DNA from: Oxydemutator sp963693105
GTDB taxonomy: Bacteria; Pseudomonadota; Gammaproteobacteria; Poriferisulfidales; Oxydemutatoraceae
Assembly: GCA_963693105.1 (NCBI GenBank)
Contig: OY843752.1
Coordinates: 1,240,001 to 1,304,000 of the forward strand
Length of the DNA: 64,000 nucleotides
Reading direction: 5' to 3'
Position 1 is the stretch's first letter, and each line of letters begins with the position of its first letter. Under the pieces are notes generated by a model that searched no databases, was not told the DNA's origin, and saw only the letters and a program-made list of their open reading frames with translations. Below are positions 45,720 through 53,765 of the stretch, one piece after another. Both the position numbers and the translations under genes were made by a program.

Positions 45720-47276
45720 ATGCGTGGTTCGCAACAACAGAATAAAGTTGCAATCATAGACTTTGGCTCCCAGTACACGCAGTTGATTGCGCGTCGTGTA
45801 CGTGAACTGGGAGTGTACAGCGAGATTTTTCCGTACACCGCCGACTCCGGCACGCTGCGTGATTTTGCCGCCAAATGTGTCATCTTGTCGGGCGGCCCCG
45901 AATCGGTGACGGCAGACGAGGCCCCGCAACCCGCATTTGACATCGCCGCTCTCGAAACGCCGGTGCTGGGCATCTGCTACGGCATGCAGTGGATGGCGTC
46001 GCGCTTTGGCGGCGAAGTTGAAACGGCCGGCCATCGTGAATTCGGCCACGCCGATATCGAGATCATGAGGCCGACCCGTTTGTTCGGTAACGGAATGGGC
46101 GGCAAATTGCAGACCTGGATGTCGCACGGCGACCGCGTGGTGGCGTTGCCGCCCGGATTTTCGGGCGTGGCGAGAAGCCGCGGTTCGCCGATTGCGGCGA
46201 TGGCCGATGAGGAGCGCGGTTTTTACGGCTTGCAGTTTCACCCGGAAGTGACGCACACCTCGAACGGGCGCGAGATTCTGCGCCGATTTGTTTGCGAGAT
46301 CGGCGGTTGTTTGCAGCAATGGGCGCCGGGCAGCATTATCGAAGAGAGTATCCGGGACATCCGCGAACAGGTCGGCGATGAACAGGTTGTGCTGGGGCTT
46401 TCGGGCGGCGTCGATTCTTCGGTCGCCGCGTTGCTGATTCACCGGGCGATCGGCGATCAACTGCATTGCGTGTTTGTGGACAACGGTTTGCTCAGGCTCG
46501 GTGAATGTGAGCAGGTTTACGAGACTTTTTCCAGGCATTTCGGCATTGACCTGCACACGGTGTCGGCCTCCGGGATTTTCCTGAAGGCGCTCCAGGGCGT
46601 TGTGGATCCGGAGCAGAAGCGGCGCATAATCGGCGGGCTTTTTGTTGACATGTTCGAGGAAAAGGCGCGCGATCTGGGGGGCGTGAACTGGCTTGCGCAG
46701 GGCACGATTTACCCGGACGTGATCGAATCGGCTTCGGCCGGGCGCGAGGGGGCCCGCTTGATCAAATCGCATCACAACGTCGGCGGGCTGCCCGAAAAGA
46801 TGAAATTGAAATTGCTGGAGCCGCTGGCCGGGCTGTTCAAGGACGAAGTGCGCAAGATCGGACTCGAGCTGGGGCTGGACCGGGAGGTTCTCGACCGGCA
46901 TCCGTTTCCCGGCCCCGGTCTGGCCGTGCGTGTAATCGGGGAGGTTCACGGCGAGGCGCTCGACCTGTTGCGCCGGGCCGACCGCATCTTTATCGAGGAA
47001 CTGCAAAGCGGAGGTTTCTATGACCGGGTTGCCCAGGCGTTTGCGGTTATTTTGCCGGTCAAGTCGGTCAGCGTCATGGGCGACGGCAGACACTACGGCT
47101 TCGTCGTGGTTTTGAGAGCGGTTGAGACCGATGATTTTATGACCGCGCGCTATGCGCGGCTGCCGCTCGATTTTATTGAAGGCGTGTCGCACAGAATCGT
47201 CAACGAAGTGCCGGGCATTTCGCGTGTCTGCTACGACGTGAGCAGCAAGCCGCCGGCCACGATTGAGTGGGAGTGA
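45720..47276 (+). CDS. guaA: GMP synthase (glutamine-hydrolysing)
   Basis: Converts XMP to GMP. The class I glutamine amidotransferase domain has IIDFGSQYTQLIARRVREL, LGICYGMQWMA (catalytic Cys) and GLQFHPEVTHT. The ATP pyrophosphatase domain has VLGLSGGVDSSVAALLIH near residue 222, and the dimerisation domain ends PPATIEWE. Length 518 (E. coli 525). It lies directly downstream of guaB. Confidence 0.97.
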   Translation: MRGSQQQNKVAIIDFGSQYTQLIARRVRELGVYSEIFPYTADSGTLRDFAAKCVILSGGPESVTADEAPQPAFDIAALETPVLGICYGMQWMASRFGGEVETAGHREFGHADIEIMRPTRLFGNGMGGKLQTWMSHGDRVVALPPGFSGVARSRGSPIAAMADEERGFYGLQFHPEVTHTSNGREILRRFVCEIGGCLQQWAPGSIIEESIRDIREQVGDEQVVLGLSGGVDSSVAALLIHRAIGDQLHCVFVDNGLLRLGECEQVYETFSRHFGIDLHTVSASGIFLKALQGVVDPEQKRRIIGGLFVDMFEEKARDLGGVNWLAQGTIYPDVIESASAGREGARLIKSHHNVGGLPEKMKLKLLEPLAGLFKDEVRKIGLELGLDREVLDRHPFPGPGLAVRVIGEVHGEALDLLRRADRIFIEELQSGGFYDRVAQAFAVILPVKSVSVMGDGRHYGFVVVLRAVETDDFMTARYARLPLDFIEGVSHRIVNEVPGISRVCYDVSSKPPATIEWE

Positions 47277-47289
47277 AAGGCGGCGGCGG

Positions 47290-47772
47290 GTGGCGGCGCA
47301 ACCGCAAGCGGACGATCGCATCTATATGGAGCTGGCGCTGACCGAGGCGCGGATTGCCGAACAGCACGGCGAGGTGCCGGTGGGTGCGGTGATTGTGCAT
47401 GAGGGCAGGGTCGTCGCGCGCGGCTGCAATCAATCCATCGGCGCCAACGATCCTTCGGCACACGCGGAAATTGTCGCTCTGCGCAGGGCCGGGCGGAAGC
47501 TGGGGAATTATCGCCTGTCCGGCGTTGCGCTCTATGTAACGCTCGAACCCTGCGTGATGTGTTTCTCGGCGATGGTGCATGCGCGGGTTGCGCGCCTTGT
47601 CTATGGCGCGTCCGACCCTGCAAGAGGCGCCGCCGGAGGCTGCCTTGATTTGAACGGCCACCCGGCTTTCAATCACCGCATGGTCGTCGTCGGCGGTGTC
47701 CTGGAGGCCGAGTGCGCCGCCGTGCTCAAGGCATTTTTCAAAAGCCGGCGGCCGGGTTCCAGCGCGCGGTAA
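47290..47772 (+). CDS. tadA: tRNA-specific adenosine deaminase
   Basis: Makes inosine 34 in tRNA-Arg(ACG). The zinc deaminase motifs are SAHAEIVALRRAGRKLGNY (His and catalytic Glu) and TLEPCVMCFSAMVHAR (two Cys), and GAAGGCLDLN follows. A GTG at 47290 gives 160 residues; the frame could also start at a TTG inside the end of guaA (47263). It is 13 bases from guaA and convergent with mltF. Confidence 0.94.
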   Translation: MAAQPQADDRIYMELALTEARIAEQHGEVPVGAVIVHEGRVVARGCNQSIGANDPSAHAEIVALRRAGRKLGNYRLSGVALYVTLEPCVMCFSAMVHARVARLVYGASDPARGAAGGCLDLNGHPAFNHRMVVVGGVLEAECAAVLKAFFKSRRPGSSAR

Positions 47773-47778
47773 AACAGA

Positions 47779-49224
47779 CTAAAAGGCGGCCGGAGCGAGG
47801 TCGTTCAGGCGCGAAGGTTTTGGGATTTCGGTCGTGATGTCGCCTTCGATCATATCAATCAGCCGCTGGTAGTTGCGGACGTTCTTGACATAGGAAGGCG
47901 TGTCGCCGCCTTGAGGCTTTCCATACTGCGCTTTCTGGAACCACTCCGGTTTTTGCAGCAGCTCCAGCGCTTTTTCGACGTCCACCCACAGCGCCGGGTT
48001 GCCGCCCCGCCGTTCGGTCAGGGCGATTGCGTCTTTGAGGTGGCCGTAGCCGGAATTGTACGCGGCCAGCGCCATCCACGTGCGGTCCGGCTCGCGGACG
48101 GTTTCCGGAATCTTTTTTCTTTCCGCCAGAAAATGAAGCGCGCCGCCGAGAATGCTGTTGTGCGGATTGGAACGGTTTTTGATTCCGTGCTGCCGGGCGG
48201 TGTCGCGTGTCAGCATCATCAGGCCTTTGACGCCCGTGGGCGAGATGGCGCGCGGATTCCAGTGGGATTCCTGATAGGAGATGGCCGCCAGCAGCTTCCA
48301 GTTCAAGCCGTAGAGTCGGGCGACGCGCCTGAATTCATCGCTGTATTTCGGCAGCTGCTGGTCAGCCAGCTCCCGGAAAGTGAGTTTTTCGGCGTAGGAA
48401 AGTTCTTTTACGTGCGGGTAGTGCACGTCAATCAGGCGGTCGAGTTCTCTGTTGTCCGTGATTTCCGTGAAAAAGTCCTCAACGGCTGAGGTCAGCGCAT
48501 CCGGCGCGTCTTTTCTGAACAGCCAGGCGACCGGCAATTCATCGGAGACGTCAAACGCGACCTTGACGTAGGGATGGAACAATTGCGATGCCGCGAGTTC
48601 ATTTGAATCGGCGAGAGTGTAGCGAATCAGCCCGAGGTTAATCCATTCGATCAGCGTATGTGAATCCGTGTTTTCATGGAGGTACCATTCGGTGAAATCA
48701 TGGTTTTTCTTTCTTGCCAGGCGCAGGGTTTCCAGGTGGCGCGGATGGGAGCTGATATCCATGTCTTCCATCGCCACCGCATTCAGGCTGGCCGGGCGGG
48801 TGTCGGGATAACGGTAGATGAACTTCTGCCGGATGTGGTAATAGGGCGGCGACAGGAGAAAGCGCTCTTTTAGCGATTCATTCACGCTCAAGGCGCCGGC
48901 TGCGATTTGCACCCGGTTCTCTTCGAGCAGTTGTATGGCCCTGGCGGCTGTCACCGTCGGCACGATTTCCAGGCGAATACCCTGTTTCTCGGCGAACAAA
49001 CGCAGCAGGCTGTGGTCGAGGCCGGTGGGACGCCGGTCCAGCCAGTAATAAGAGGCCGGGTTGACCCGCACCGCCACCTTGATATGTTGAGGCAGCGAGG
49101 CCGGGTCTGCGAGTTTGCCATTGTATCCAGCGAGCAGCACGATACCGGCGGCAAGTGACAACAGGCCTGCTGCATTCAAGGTTGTTTTCAGAGCTCTTTT
49201 CAATCTTTCCGGAGGCGGATTCAA
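47779..49224 (-). CDS. mltF: Membrane-bound lytic murein transglycosylase F
   Basis: Cleaves peptidoglycan glycans to anhydromuropeptides. The 481 residues comprise an N-terminal membrane helix (GLLSLAAGIVLLAG), a solute-binding-like domain (about 45-265) and a C-terminal transglycosylase domain with catalytic Glu in YQESHWNPRAISPTGVKGLM, then MALAAYNSGYGHLKDA. The usual neighbour purL is absent; here it lies between tadA and an IS30 remnant. It marks the upstream edge of the low-G+C region. Confidence 0.93.
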   Translation of the reverse strand: MNPPPERLKRALKTTLNAAGLLSLAAGIVLLAGYNGKLADPASLPQHIKVAVRVNPASYYWLDRRPTGLDHSLLRLFAEKQGIRLEIVPTVTAARAIQLLEENRVQIAAGALSVNESLKERFLLSPPYYHIRQKFIYRYPDTRPASLNAVAMEDMDISSHPRHLETLRLARKKNHDFTEWYLHENTDSHTLIEWINLGLIRYTLADSNELAASQLFHPYVKVAFDVSDELPVAWLFRKDAPDALTSAVEDFFTEITDNRELDRLIDVHYPHVKELSYAEKLTFRELADQQLPKYSDEFRRVARLYGLNWKLLAAISYQESHWNPRAISPTGVKGLMMLTRDTARQHGIKNRSNPHNSILGGALHFLAERKKIPETVREPDRTWMALAAYNSGYGHLKDAIALTERRGGNPALWVDVEKALELLQKPEWFQKAQYGKPQGGDTPSYVKNVRNYQRLIDMIEGDITTEIPKPSRLNDLAPAAF

Positions 49225-49307
49225 CTAGTAAGCGCAACTCGTCAGTCGGAATAAAAGGCAGGTTGCGGCGGCATCCATGCCTTTTATCCGGAGCAAGAGG
49301 AGAAGCA

Positions 49308-49640
49308 GTGATAAAACACTACACGCAGCTTGCCCGGGAGCAACGATACCAGATTTCCGCTCTCATGAAAGCAGGCGGCAGGCAAACCCGGAGCGCCCGC
49401 ATGGTTACAGGCAAAGGGAGCCAACAGGCGCTGTTGTCTTTGAGTGAACGCAAGTCCCGCCTGACGCCGATCGCCGGGGCGCCTGGCAAGCACGCCGGCG
49501 GAGTCGGGAAAGCCGTGCCGCGGCTCCTGAAACCTCTGGCCGGGCGCGTCCACACGCCGACCCCCGATAACGGCAAAGAGTTTGCCCGGCATCCACCCAT
49601 AGCCGAAGCGCCGGGGGCCGGGTTTTACTTCTCCTTATAA
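49308..49640 (+). pseudogene. IS30-family transposase remnant
   Basis: A frame of 110 codons (GTG after aggag) encodes joined fragments of an IS30 transposase. The N-terminal helix-turn-helix part reads KHYTQLAREQRYQISALMKA, typical of IS30 starts. After a short joint it jumps to ALLSLSERKSRLTPIAG and APGKHAGGVGKAVPRLLKPL, and then to the DDE-region motif HTPTPDNGKEFARH, ending at GAGFYFSL. About two thirds of the roughly 320-380 residues are missing and catalytic residues are incomplete, so it is inactive. No terminal inverted repeats were recognised. It sits in the 584-base gap between mltF and the hydroxylase gene. Confidence 0.8.
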
Positions 49641-49670
49641 GGAAGAGACTTCGCCACCGCCAGCGCACGC

Positions 49671-49696
49671 GACCTGTCGCTTGACAGGTCACCTGT
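49671..49696 (+). promoter_or_regulatory. Palindromic operator-like element overlapping a -35 (lux-box-like half-sites)
   Basis: GACCTGTC (49671-49678), four bases, GACAGGTC (49683-49690): a perfect 8-bp palindrome. A second, overlapping palindrome ACAGGT-C-ACCTGT runs 49684-49696, so three half-sites occur in 26 bases. The TTGACA at 49681-49686 is a perfect -35, with AT-rich -10 candidates (TATACT at 49701, TACTAT at 49703) 14-16 bases on. The half-sites ACCTGT/ACAGGT equal those of the Vibrio fischeri lux box, but with a 6-base rather than 8-base spacer. It lies about 110 bases before the XylM-like gene. Confidence 0.5.
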
Positions 49697-49808
49697 AATA
49701 TATACTATTCTATACTTGCTATGCCAAAAGTTCTATATGAAAAGGATTGATTCATTTCTCCATAGCAGTATTATTACGCTGTATTACCTATAGGGAGGTA
49801 CGCAAGGT

Positions 49809-50999
49809 ATGAAAAAAATAATGTTCAATGTGCGCTATTTCTTTGCGCCGATATTGATTCTGGTTGCGATGTTCGGGGTGATCCTCGGCGGCATCTTTAA
49901 CTGGGTCGGTGTTGCGTTGTTGGTGGCGGGCATTTTCATTGACACTGCGATGAAGTTCCAAAGCCGTGGTGCTGGCTTCGATGAAGACGGCAACACTTAC
50001 GGGATTCCTGGACTTCAAAACGGTGTGATGTATGTCATGCTACCCGTCTTCGTCCTGCTGCAACTTGCATTGGCATGGCGCATCTTTCAATACGTCACAG
50101 GGGCTCCGGTTGAAGTAACCGGCATGCTGTGGGGCGTGTTGCCGATGACCAGCGGGATTACCGGGCTTGACTTGATTGGCGCTACATGCTCCATCGGAAT
50201 ATTTGCCGGCATTGGCATTATCTATGGTCATGAATTGTCTCACACCAAGGGCTTTGGTTTTATCATCTCAAGACTGATGATGGGCCTGTCCGGTTCGAGC
50301 CATTTCTGCTACGCCCATGTTTACAACCACCATCTGGAATTGGCGTCGGAAGATGATCCGGCAACCGCTCCGCGTGGTCGAAGCATGTACGGGCATCTTC
50401 CGCTCAGCTATTTTGGCCAGTCCAAATTCCTGCTTGAGATGGAAGAGCAACGGCTCAAGAGGCTGGGTGTTCCGTTCCTGTCATGGCAAAACCGCTGGAT
50501 ACGCGGCTTTGCAATGAGCCTGCCTTCGCTGGCCCTGTTTTTCTGGGCTGGAGGCTGGGTCGGCATCGGCTGCCTGGCAATTGTGTGGTTTATCTCCAAT
50601 TTTGAGCTGGAAGCCCTCAATTACCTTGAGCACTACGGCTTGATTCGTGAGAAAGGCGAACCGATCGAGTACCGGCATTCATGGGACAACGCCACGGCGT
50701 TTACCAGCTGGTTCTTCATTGAGATTGGCCGTCAAGCCGACCATCACGACCGCGGAGAAACCCATTTCTGGGAACTGGATGAAGTGGGTGCGCCCAATAC
50801 TGGATGGGGCTATTTCACTTTGTTCGCTCTTGCACTGGTTCCGCCGTTGTGGCACATGTATATGCGCAAGAGGCTGGCCGCGTGGGATGAGCGTTTTGCG
50901 ACCGAAGGCGAAAAGAAACTCGCCGATCGCATGAACGAGAAAGTCGGTTACGCCGGAAAGGCAAATCCGAAAGACACGCTGACCGCGTCCGCAGCCTAA
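49809..50999 (+). CDS. XylM/AlkB-family integral-membrane diiron hydroxylase
   Basis: Predicted membrane non-heme diiron monooxygenase of 396 residues, hydroxylating a methyl group of a hydrocarbon with electrons from a reductase. Eight or more histidines lie in the family boxes: GHELSH (141, 145), AHVYNHHLE (170, 174, 175), NYLEHYGL (275) and ADHHDRGETHFWEL (312, 313). Several hydrophobic helices surround them. The second and last boxes and the tail PPLWHMYMRKRLAAWDERFA resemble XylM (xylene monooxygenase) more than alkane AlkB. The substrate is unproven. A strong ribosome site (agggaggt) lies 9 bases before the ATG. G+C is clearly lower than in the surrounding chromosome. A strong terminator follows. 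Confidence 0.88.
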   Translation: MKKIMFNVRYFFAPILILVAMFGVILGGIFNWVGVALLVAGIFIDTAMKFQSRGAGFDEDGNTYGIPGLQNGVMYVMLPVFVLLQLALAWRIFQYVTGAPVEVTGMLWGVLPMTSGITGLDLIGATCSIGIFAGIGIIYGHELSHTKGFGFIISRLMMGLSGSSHFCYAHVYNHHLELASEDDPATAPRGRSMYGHLPLSYFGQSKFLLEMEEQRLKRLGVPFLSWQNRWIRGFAMSLPSLALFFWAGGWVGIGCLAIVWFISNFELEALNYLEHYGLIREKGEPIEYRHSWDNATAFTSWFFIEIGRQADHHDRGETHFWELDEVGAPNTGWGYFTLFALALVPPLWHMYMRKRLAAWDERFATEGEKKLADRMNEKVGYAGKANPKDTLTASAA

Positions 51000-51025
51000 T
51001 CTGTTTATCGCTGATTAGTTGCGTT

Positions 51026-51073
51026 TCCGCCCGTTCTGAGGTTATCTTTCTTCAGGACGGGCGGATTTTATTT
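51026..51073 (+). terminator. Rho-independent terminator after the hydroxylase gene
   Basis: TCCGCCCGTTCTGA (51026-51039), a 12-base loop, TCAGGACGGGCGGA (51052-51065) followed by TTTTATTTA. The stem is 14 bp with one G-U pair. This should end the hydroxylase transcript, so the following GST-like gene likely has its own promoter in the AT-rich 55 bases downstream. Confidence 0.85.
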
Positions 51074-51129
51074 ATCAGAATTTAATCTAAACAACCCAAA
51101 ACTTAACAATTTTAATTAGGAGATAACAA

Positions 51130-51786
51130 ATGGCTGTTGGTGATCGTTTACGGGACCGCATTGAATTGTGGGGCGCACCTTCATGCGTGAACACGGCAAA
51201 ATGCCTGTTTGCGGGAGGAGAAAAGGGAATGGATGTAACCTGCATCCTGTTTGATCCCGCTTCTCAGGATGTGCAGGTTCGCTCTCCGATGGGCATCGGC
51301 CCGATACTCTGCCATAAGGATTTTACAGTCGCTGGCCAGCTCGCAGTCCTGTCTTACATAGACGACAAGGGATTCGGGCCGTCGCTGGTGATTCGAAATG
51401 GCGTGATTCGCGCGCAAATGTACCAGTGGGCGCAATATACAATAGACGTTGTGCAGCCTGCGATTGAGAGCGACGACGAAGCGGCATTGGGCAAGGCTTT
51501 TGATTTACTGTCCAAGCGCCTGCAGGATCGCAGTGGAGCGATTCGAGGCGATTTTATTTGCGGCGATTTTTCCCTTGCCGACATTCATTGGGGCGCGTGT
51601 GCTAATATGCTGTTCATCAAGGGGAAGGGTTCCGTTGTGGAAAGCCGTTCCGATGTCGCAAGATGGTGGGGATGCATCAAAGAGCATTCGAGCACCAGCA
51701 AAGAGAAATTGAGACCTTTTGAATGTATGCCGACCCAGGCGGACGTTCAGTCCAATTCTCTGCGAAATATCGACATACACAATTAA
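51130..51786 (+). CDS. Glutathione S-transferase-like protein
   Basis: A 218-residue soluble protein with GST architecture: an N-terminal thioredoxin-like part (IELWGAPSCVNTAKC, then the cis-Pro loop region RSPMGIGPIL) and a C-terminal helical domain with GDFSLADIHWGACANML near residue 145, the usual GST N-capping motif. Cys19 and Cys25 sit at the end of the first strand where catalytic residues occur in bacterial GSTs. Several hydrocarbon-degradation clusters include a GST; its job here is not known. The ATG follows a good aggag site. Low G+C like its neighbours. Confidence 0.7.
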   Translation: MAVGDRLRDRIELWGAPSCVNTAKCLFAGGEKGMDVTCILFDPASQDVQVRSPMGIGPILCHKDFTVAGQLAVLSYIDDKGFGPSLVIRNGVIRAQMYQWAQYTIDVVQPAIESDDEAALGKAFDLLSKRLQDRSGAIRGDFICGDFSLADIHWGACANMLFIKGKGSVVESRSDVARWWGCIKEHSSTSKEKLRPFECMPTQADVQSNSLRNIDIHN

Positions 51787-51816
51787 TCAATACCTGTTAT
51801 TTGAAGGGAGACAAGA

Positions 51817-52011
51817 ATGTTCAAGATCATTGTTGTAATGCTTATTTGGTCAGGGGCGCTGGGTTATGGTCTCTGGAAACTTGGTGTCCAGCATCATTTC
51901 CACGACCCGTTATGGGCAATAGGCACTGCAGTGGCCTTGCTGATTGGGCTCATGGTCAACGTCGTGATATTTTCTAAAATGCACGGCAACCGACCATGGG
52001 AATGGTTCTAA
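51817..52011 (+). CDS. Two-helix small membrane protein
   Basis: A 64-residue protein with two predicted membrane helices (about 3-20 and 32-52), with a short HHFHDPLW link carrying three histidines. The ATG has a good site (gggagaca). It lies between the GST-like and FadL-like genes, with 30 and 26 bases on either side, so cotranscription is likely. I do not recognise a family; an accessory role with the membrane hydroxylase is only a guess. Confidence 0.6.
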   Translation: MFKIIVVMLIWSGALGYGLWKLGVQHHFHDPLWAIGTAVALLIGLMVNVVIFSKMHGNRPWEWF

Positions 52012-52037
52012 CTATAGTTCTGAAGGGGAACAAATTA

Positions 52038-53414
52038 ATGAAAACTTTAGAGAAAACCTCTTTAATCACGAAAGGCCTTGTTCTTGGTGCTACCTTGTTG
52101 TGGGTGCCGATGAGTGCGATGGCTGGTCCGTATGGATACGACCTGCATAACGTGCTGTCGCCGAAGGCGGCGGGCATGGCAGGCACGACCATTGCCGGCG
52201 ACAACGCCGGGCCGGTTGAAGCGGTCTATGGCAATCCTGCCAATCTGGCGGATTTCTATGCGGCCAGGACCGGACAGACTGCCGGGACGCAGTTCACGTT
52301 TGGTGCGACGCTGTACCATCCGGAGGCTATTGCCAGACACAATGGCAGCGTAACCGGGTTGGCAGGAGGCGGAGCCTTTCGCGAGAGATCCCAGGCTGAA
52401 TCTTATGCAGTACCACAAGTCGCATTTACACAGGATCTTTCCGGAGTCGGCATACCCATCGTTTTAGGTGGTGGCTTCTCCGCGGTTTCCGGTATCGGCG
52501 TGGATTGGCGCAGCAATCCAAACGCGTTAGGCGTTGGCGCAGAGTTTATTGTGCTGGGTGTCAATCTTGGAGCCGGTTATGAGGTGATGCCTAATCTGGA
52601 TGTCGGTTTTGCTGCGACTATCAGTTATGCCATGCTTGAAGCGGGTCTGGCTGGAACGTCGGGACAAGCCCACGATTATGGTATTCGGGGGACATTCGGA
52701 GCGGACTACCATCTGACAGATGCTACAGACATCGGGTTTTATTATCAGACCGAGCTGAGACATAACTGGAACAACTTTGTCCATTTGTCCCATTCGAATG
52801 CGGTTGGTACTGACTCTCATTATTCAGATTTGGATGTTGAGCAACCAGCAAATATCGCTTTTGGGATTTCGCATAAATTTGCCGATAATATGCGCGGTGC
52901 GGTTGATATGATTTTCAAAAGATGGAGCGAGGCTGCTTTCTGGGAAAGGATTTACCATGACCAGACGGTATTTTCGATTGGCGGTGAATACGACCATGGT
53001 CCGTGGACATTTCGTGCTGGCTACGGCTACGCCAATAATCCGAACCGTAGTACAGTAGAAGCCAGGTCGCTTGAAGGGTTTGACTTTATTTGCACAGGGT
53101 CGGTAGCCGGAGCGGCTTGCTTGCCTTTGACTGGTAGTGTCGGTGGTGCGGTCTGGAGTTGGGTGCAGGCGATGGAAGGACCTGTCATCTACAAGCATCG
53201 CGCCAGTGTCGGTTTCACTTATAATGGCTTCCTGGCGCCGTTCCTGGATTTGGATGTACATCTTGCACATCAATTTCAGGAAGAGGAATGGTACGATGCC
53301 TCCAATAATGATGGCTCAGTAGATGCGGATGGTGTTCTGAATAATTTCCAGAACCACACAGAACTCGACGTCCAATCCTGGCACGGTGGTTTCGCGCTGA
53401 CCTGGGCGTTTTAA
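52038..53414 (+). CDS. FadL/TodX-family outer-membrane channel
   Basis: Predicted outer-membrane beta-barrel of 458 residues for uptake of hydrophobic compounds. The signal peptide (GLVLGATLLWVPMSAMA) is followed by the FadL-like hatch motif YDLHNVLSPKAAGMAGTTIA and the conserved EAVYGNPANLADF (NPA). Alternating beta-strands continue to the C-terminal aromatic end HGGFALTWAF. The ATG at 52038 is chosen from the signal peptide and the aagggg site; the frame extends further upstream. TodX/XylN relatives import toluene or xylene, which fits the XylM-like hydroxylase. Confidence 0.87.
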   Translation: MKTLEKTSLITKGLVLGATLLWVPMSAMAGPYGYDLHNVLSPKAAGMAGTTIAGDNAGPVEAVYGNPANLADFYAARTGQTAGTQFTFGATLYHPEAIARHNGSVTGLAGGGAFRERSQAESYAVPQVAFTQDLSGVGIPIVLGGGFSAVSGIGVDWRSNPNALGVGAEFIVLGVNLGAGYEVMPNLDVGFAATISYAMLEAGLAGTSGQAHDYGIRGTFGADYHLTDATDIGFYYQTELRHNWNNFVHLSHSNAVGTDSHYSDLDVEQPANIAFGISHKFADNMRGAVDMIFKRWSEAAFWERIYHDQTVFSIGGEYDHGPWTFRAGYGYANNPNRSTVEARSLEGFDFICTGSVAGAACLPLTGSVGGAVWSWVQAMEGPVIYKHRASVGFTYNGFLAPFLDLDVHLAHQFQEEEWYDASNNDGSVDADGVLNNFQNHTELDVQSWHGGFALTWAF

Positions 53415-53435
53415 TTTATTACGGAGGGCAAAACT

Positions 53436-53708
53436 ATGCCTAAATTTATTATTGAAAGAGACATTCCGAAGGCGGGCGACCTGTCTTCCGGAGAGTTGCA
53501 GGGCATCGCACAGAAGTCTTGCAGCATCCTGAAAGACATGGGCCCGCAGATTCAATGGGTCGAGAGCTACGTAACGGACGACAAGGTGTACTGCACCTAC
53601 ATCGCTCCGGACGAGGCCATGATCAGAAAACACGCCGAGAGCGGTGGCTTTCCGGCGAACAGGATCTCGATGGTCAGGAAAGTGATTGATCCGACGACAT
53701 CGGAATAA
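53436..53708 (+). CDS. DUF4242-family small protein
   Basis: A 90-residue cytoplasmic protein of the DUF4242 (SCO4226-like, nickel-binding) type. Features include MPKFIIERDIPKAGDLS, then WVESYVTDDKVYCTYIAPD and IRKHAESGGFPANRISMVR. Members of this family are small ferredoxin-like folds of unclear function. It is 21 bases from the FadL-like gene, with a site tacggagggc near the ATG, and is followed at once by a strong terminator. It is the last gene of the GST-to-DUF4242 transcript. Confidence 0.82.
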   Translation: MPKFIIERDIPKAGDLSSGELQGIAQKSCSILKDMGPQIQWVESYVTDDKVYCTYIAPDEAMIRKHAESGGFPANRISMVRKVIDPTTSE

Positions 53709-53729
53709 GAATCTGCGTGTTGATATTAC

Positions 53730-53765
53730 GGGCTGCCCTTCAATGAAGGGCAGCCCTGTTTTTTT
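53730..53765 (+). terminator. Rho-independent terminator after the DUF4242 gene
   Basis: GGGCTGCCCTT (53730-53740), loop CAATG, AAGGGCAGCCC (53746-53756), then TG and seven T. The stem is 11 bp and perfect. The ATG proposed for the next gene lies in and just after the loop (53743-53745), so terminator and gene start overlap. Confidence 0.88.

Noticed and set aside
49155..49307. Upstream extension of the IS30 frame
   Set aside because: The frame is open into mltF antisense sequence but similarity to IS30 begins only at the GTG at 49308 with its ribosome site.
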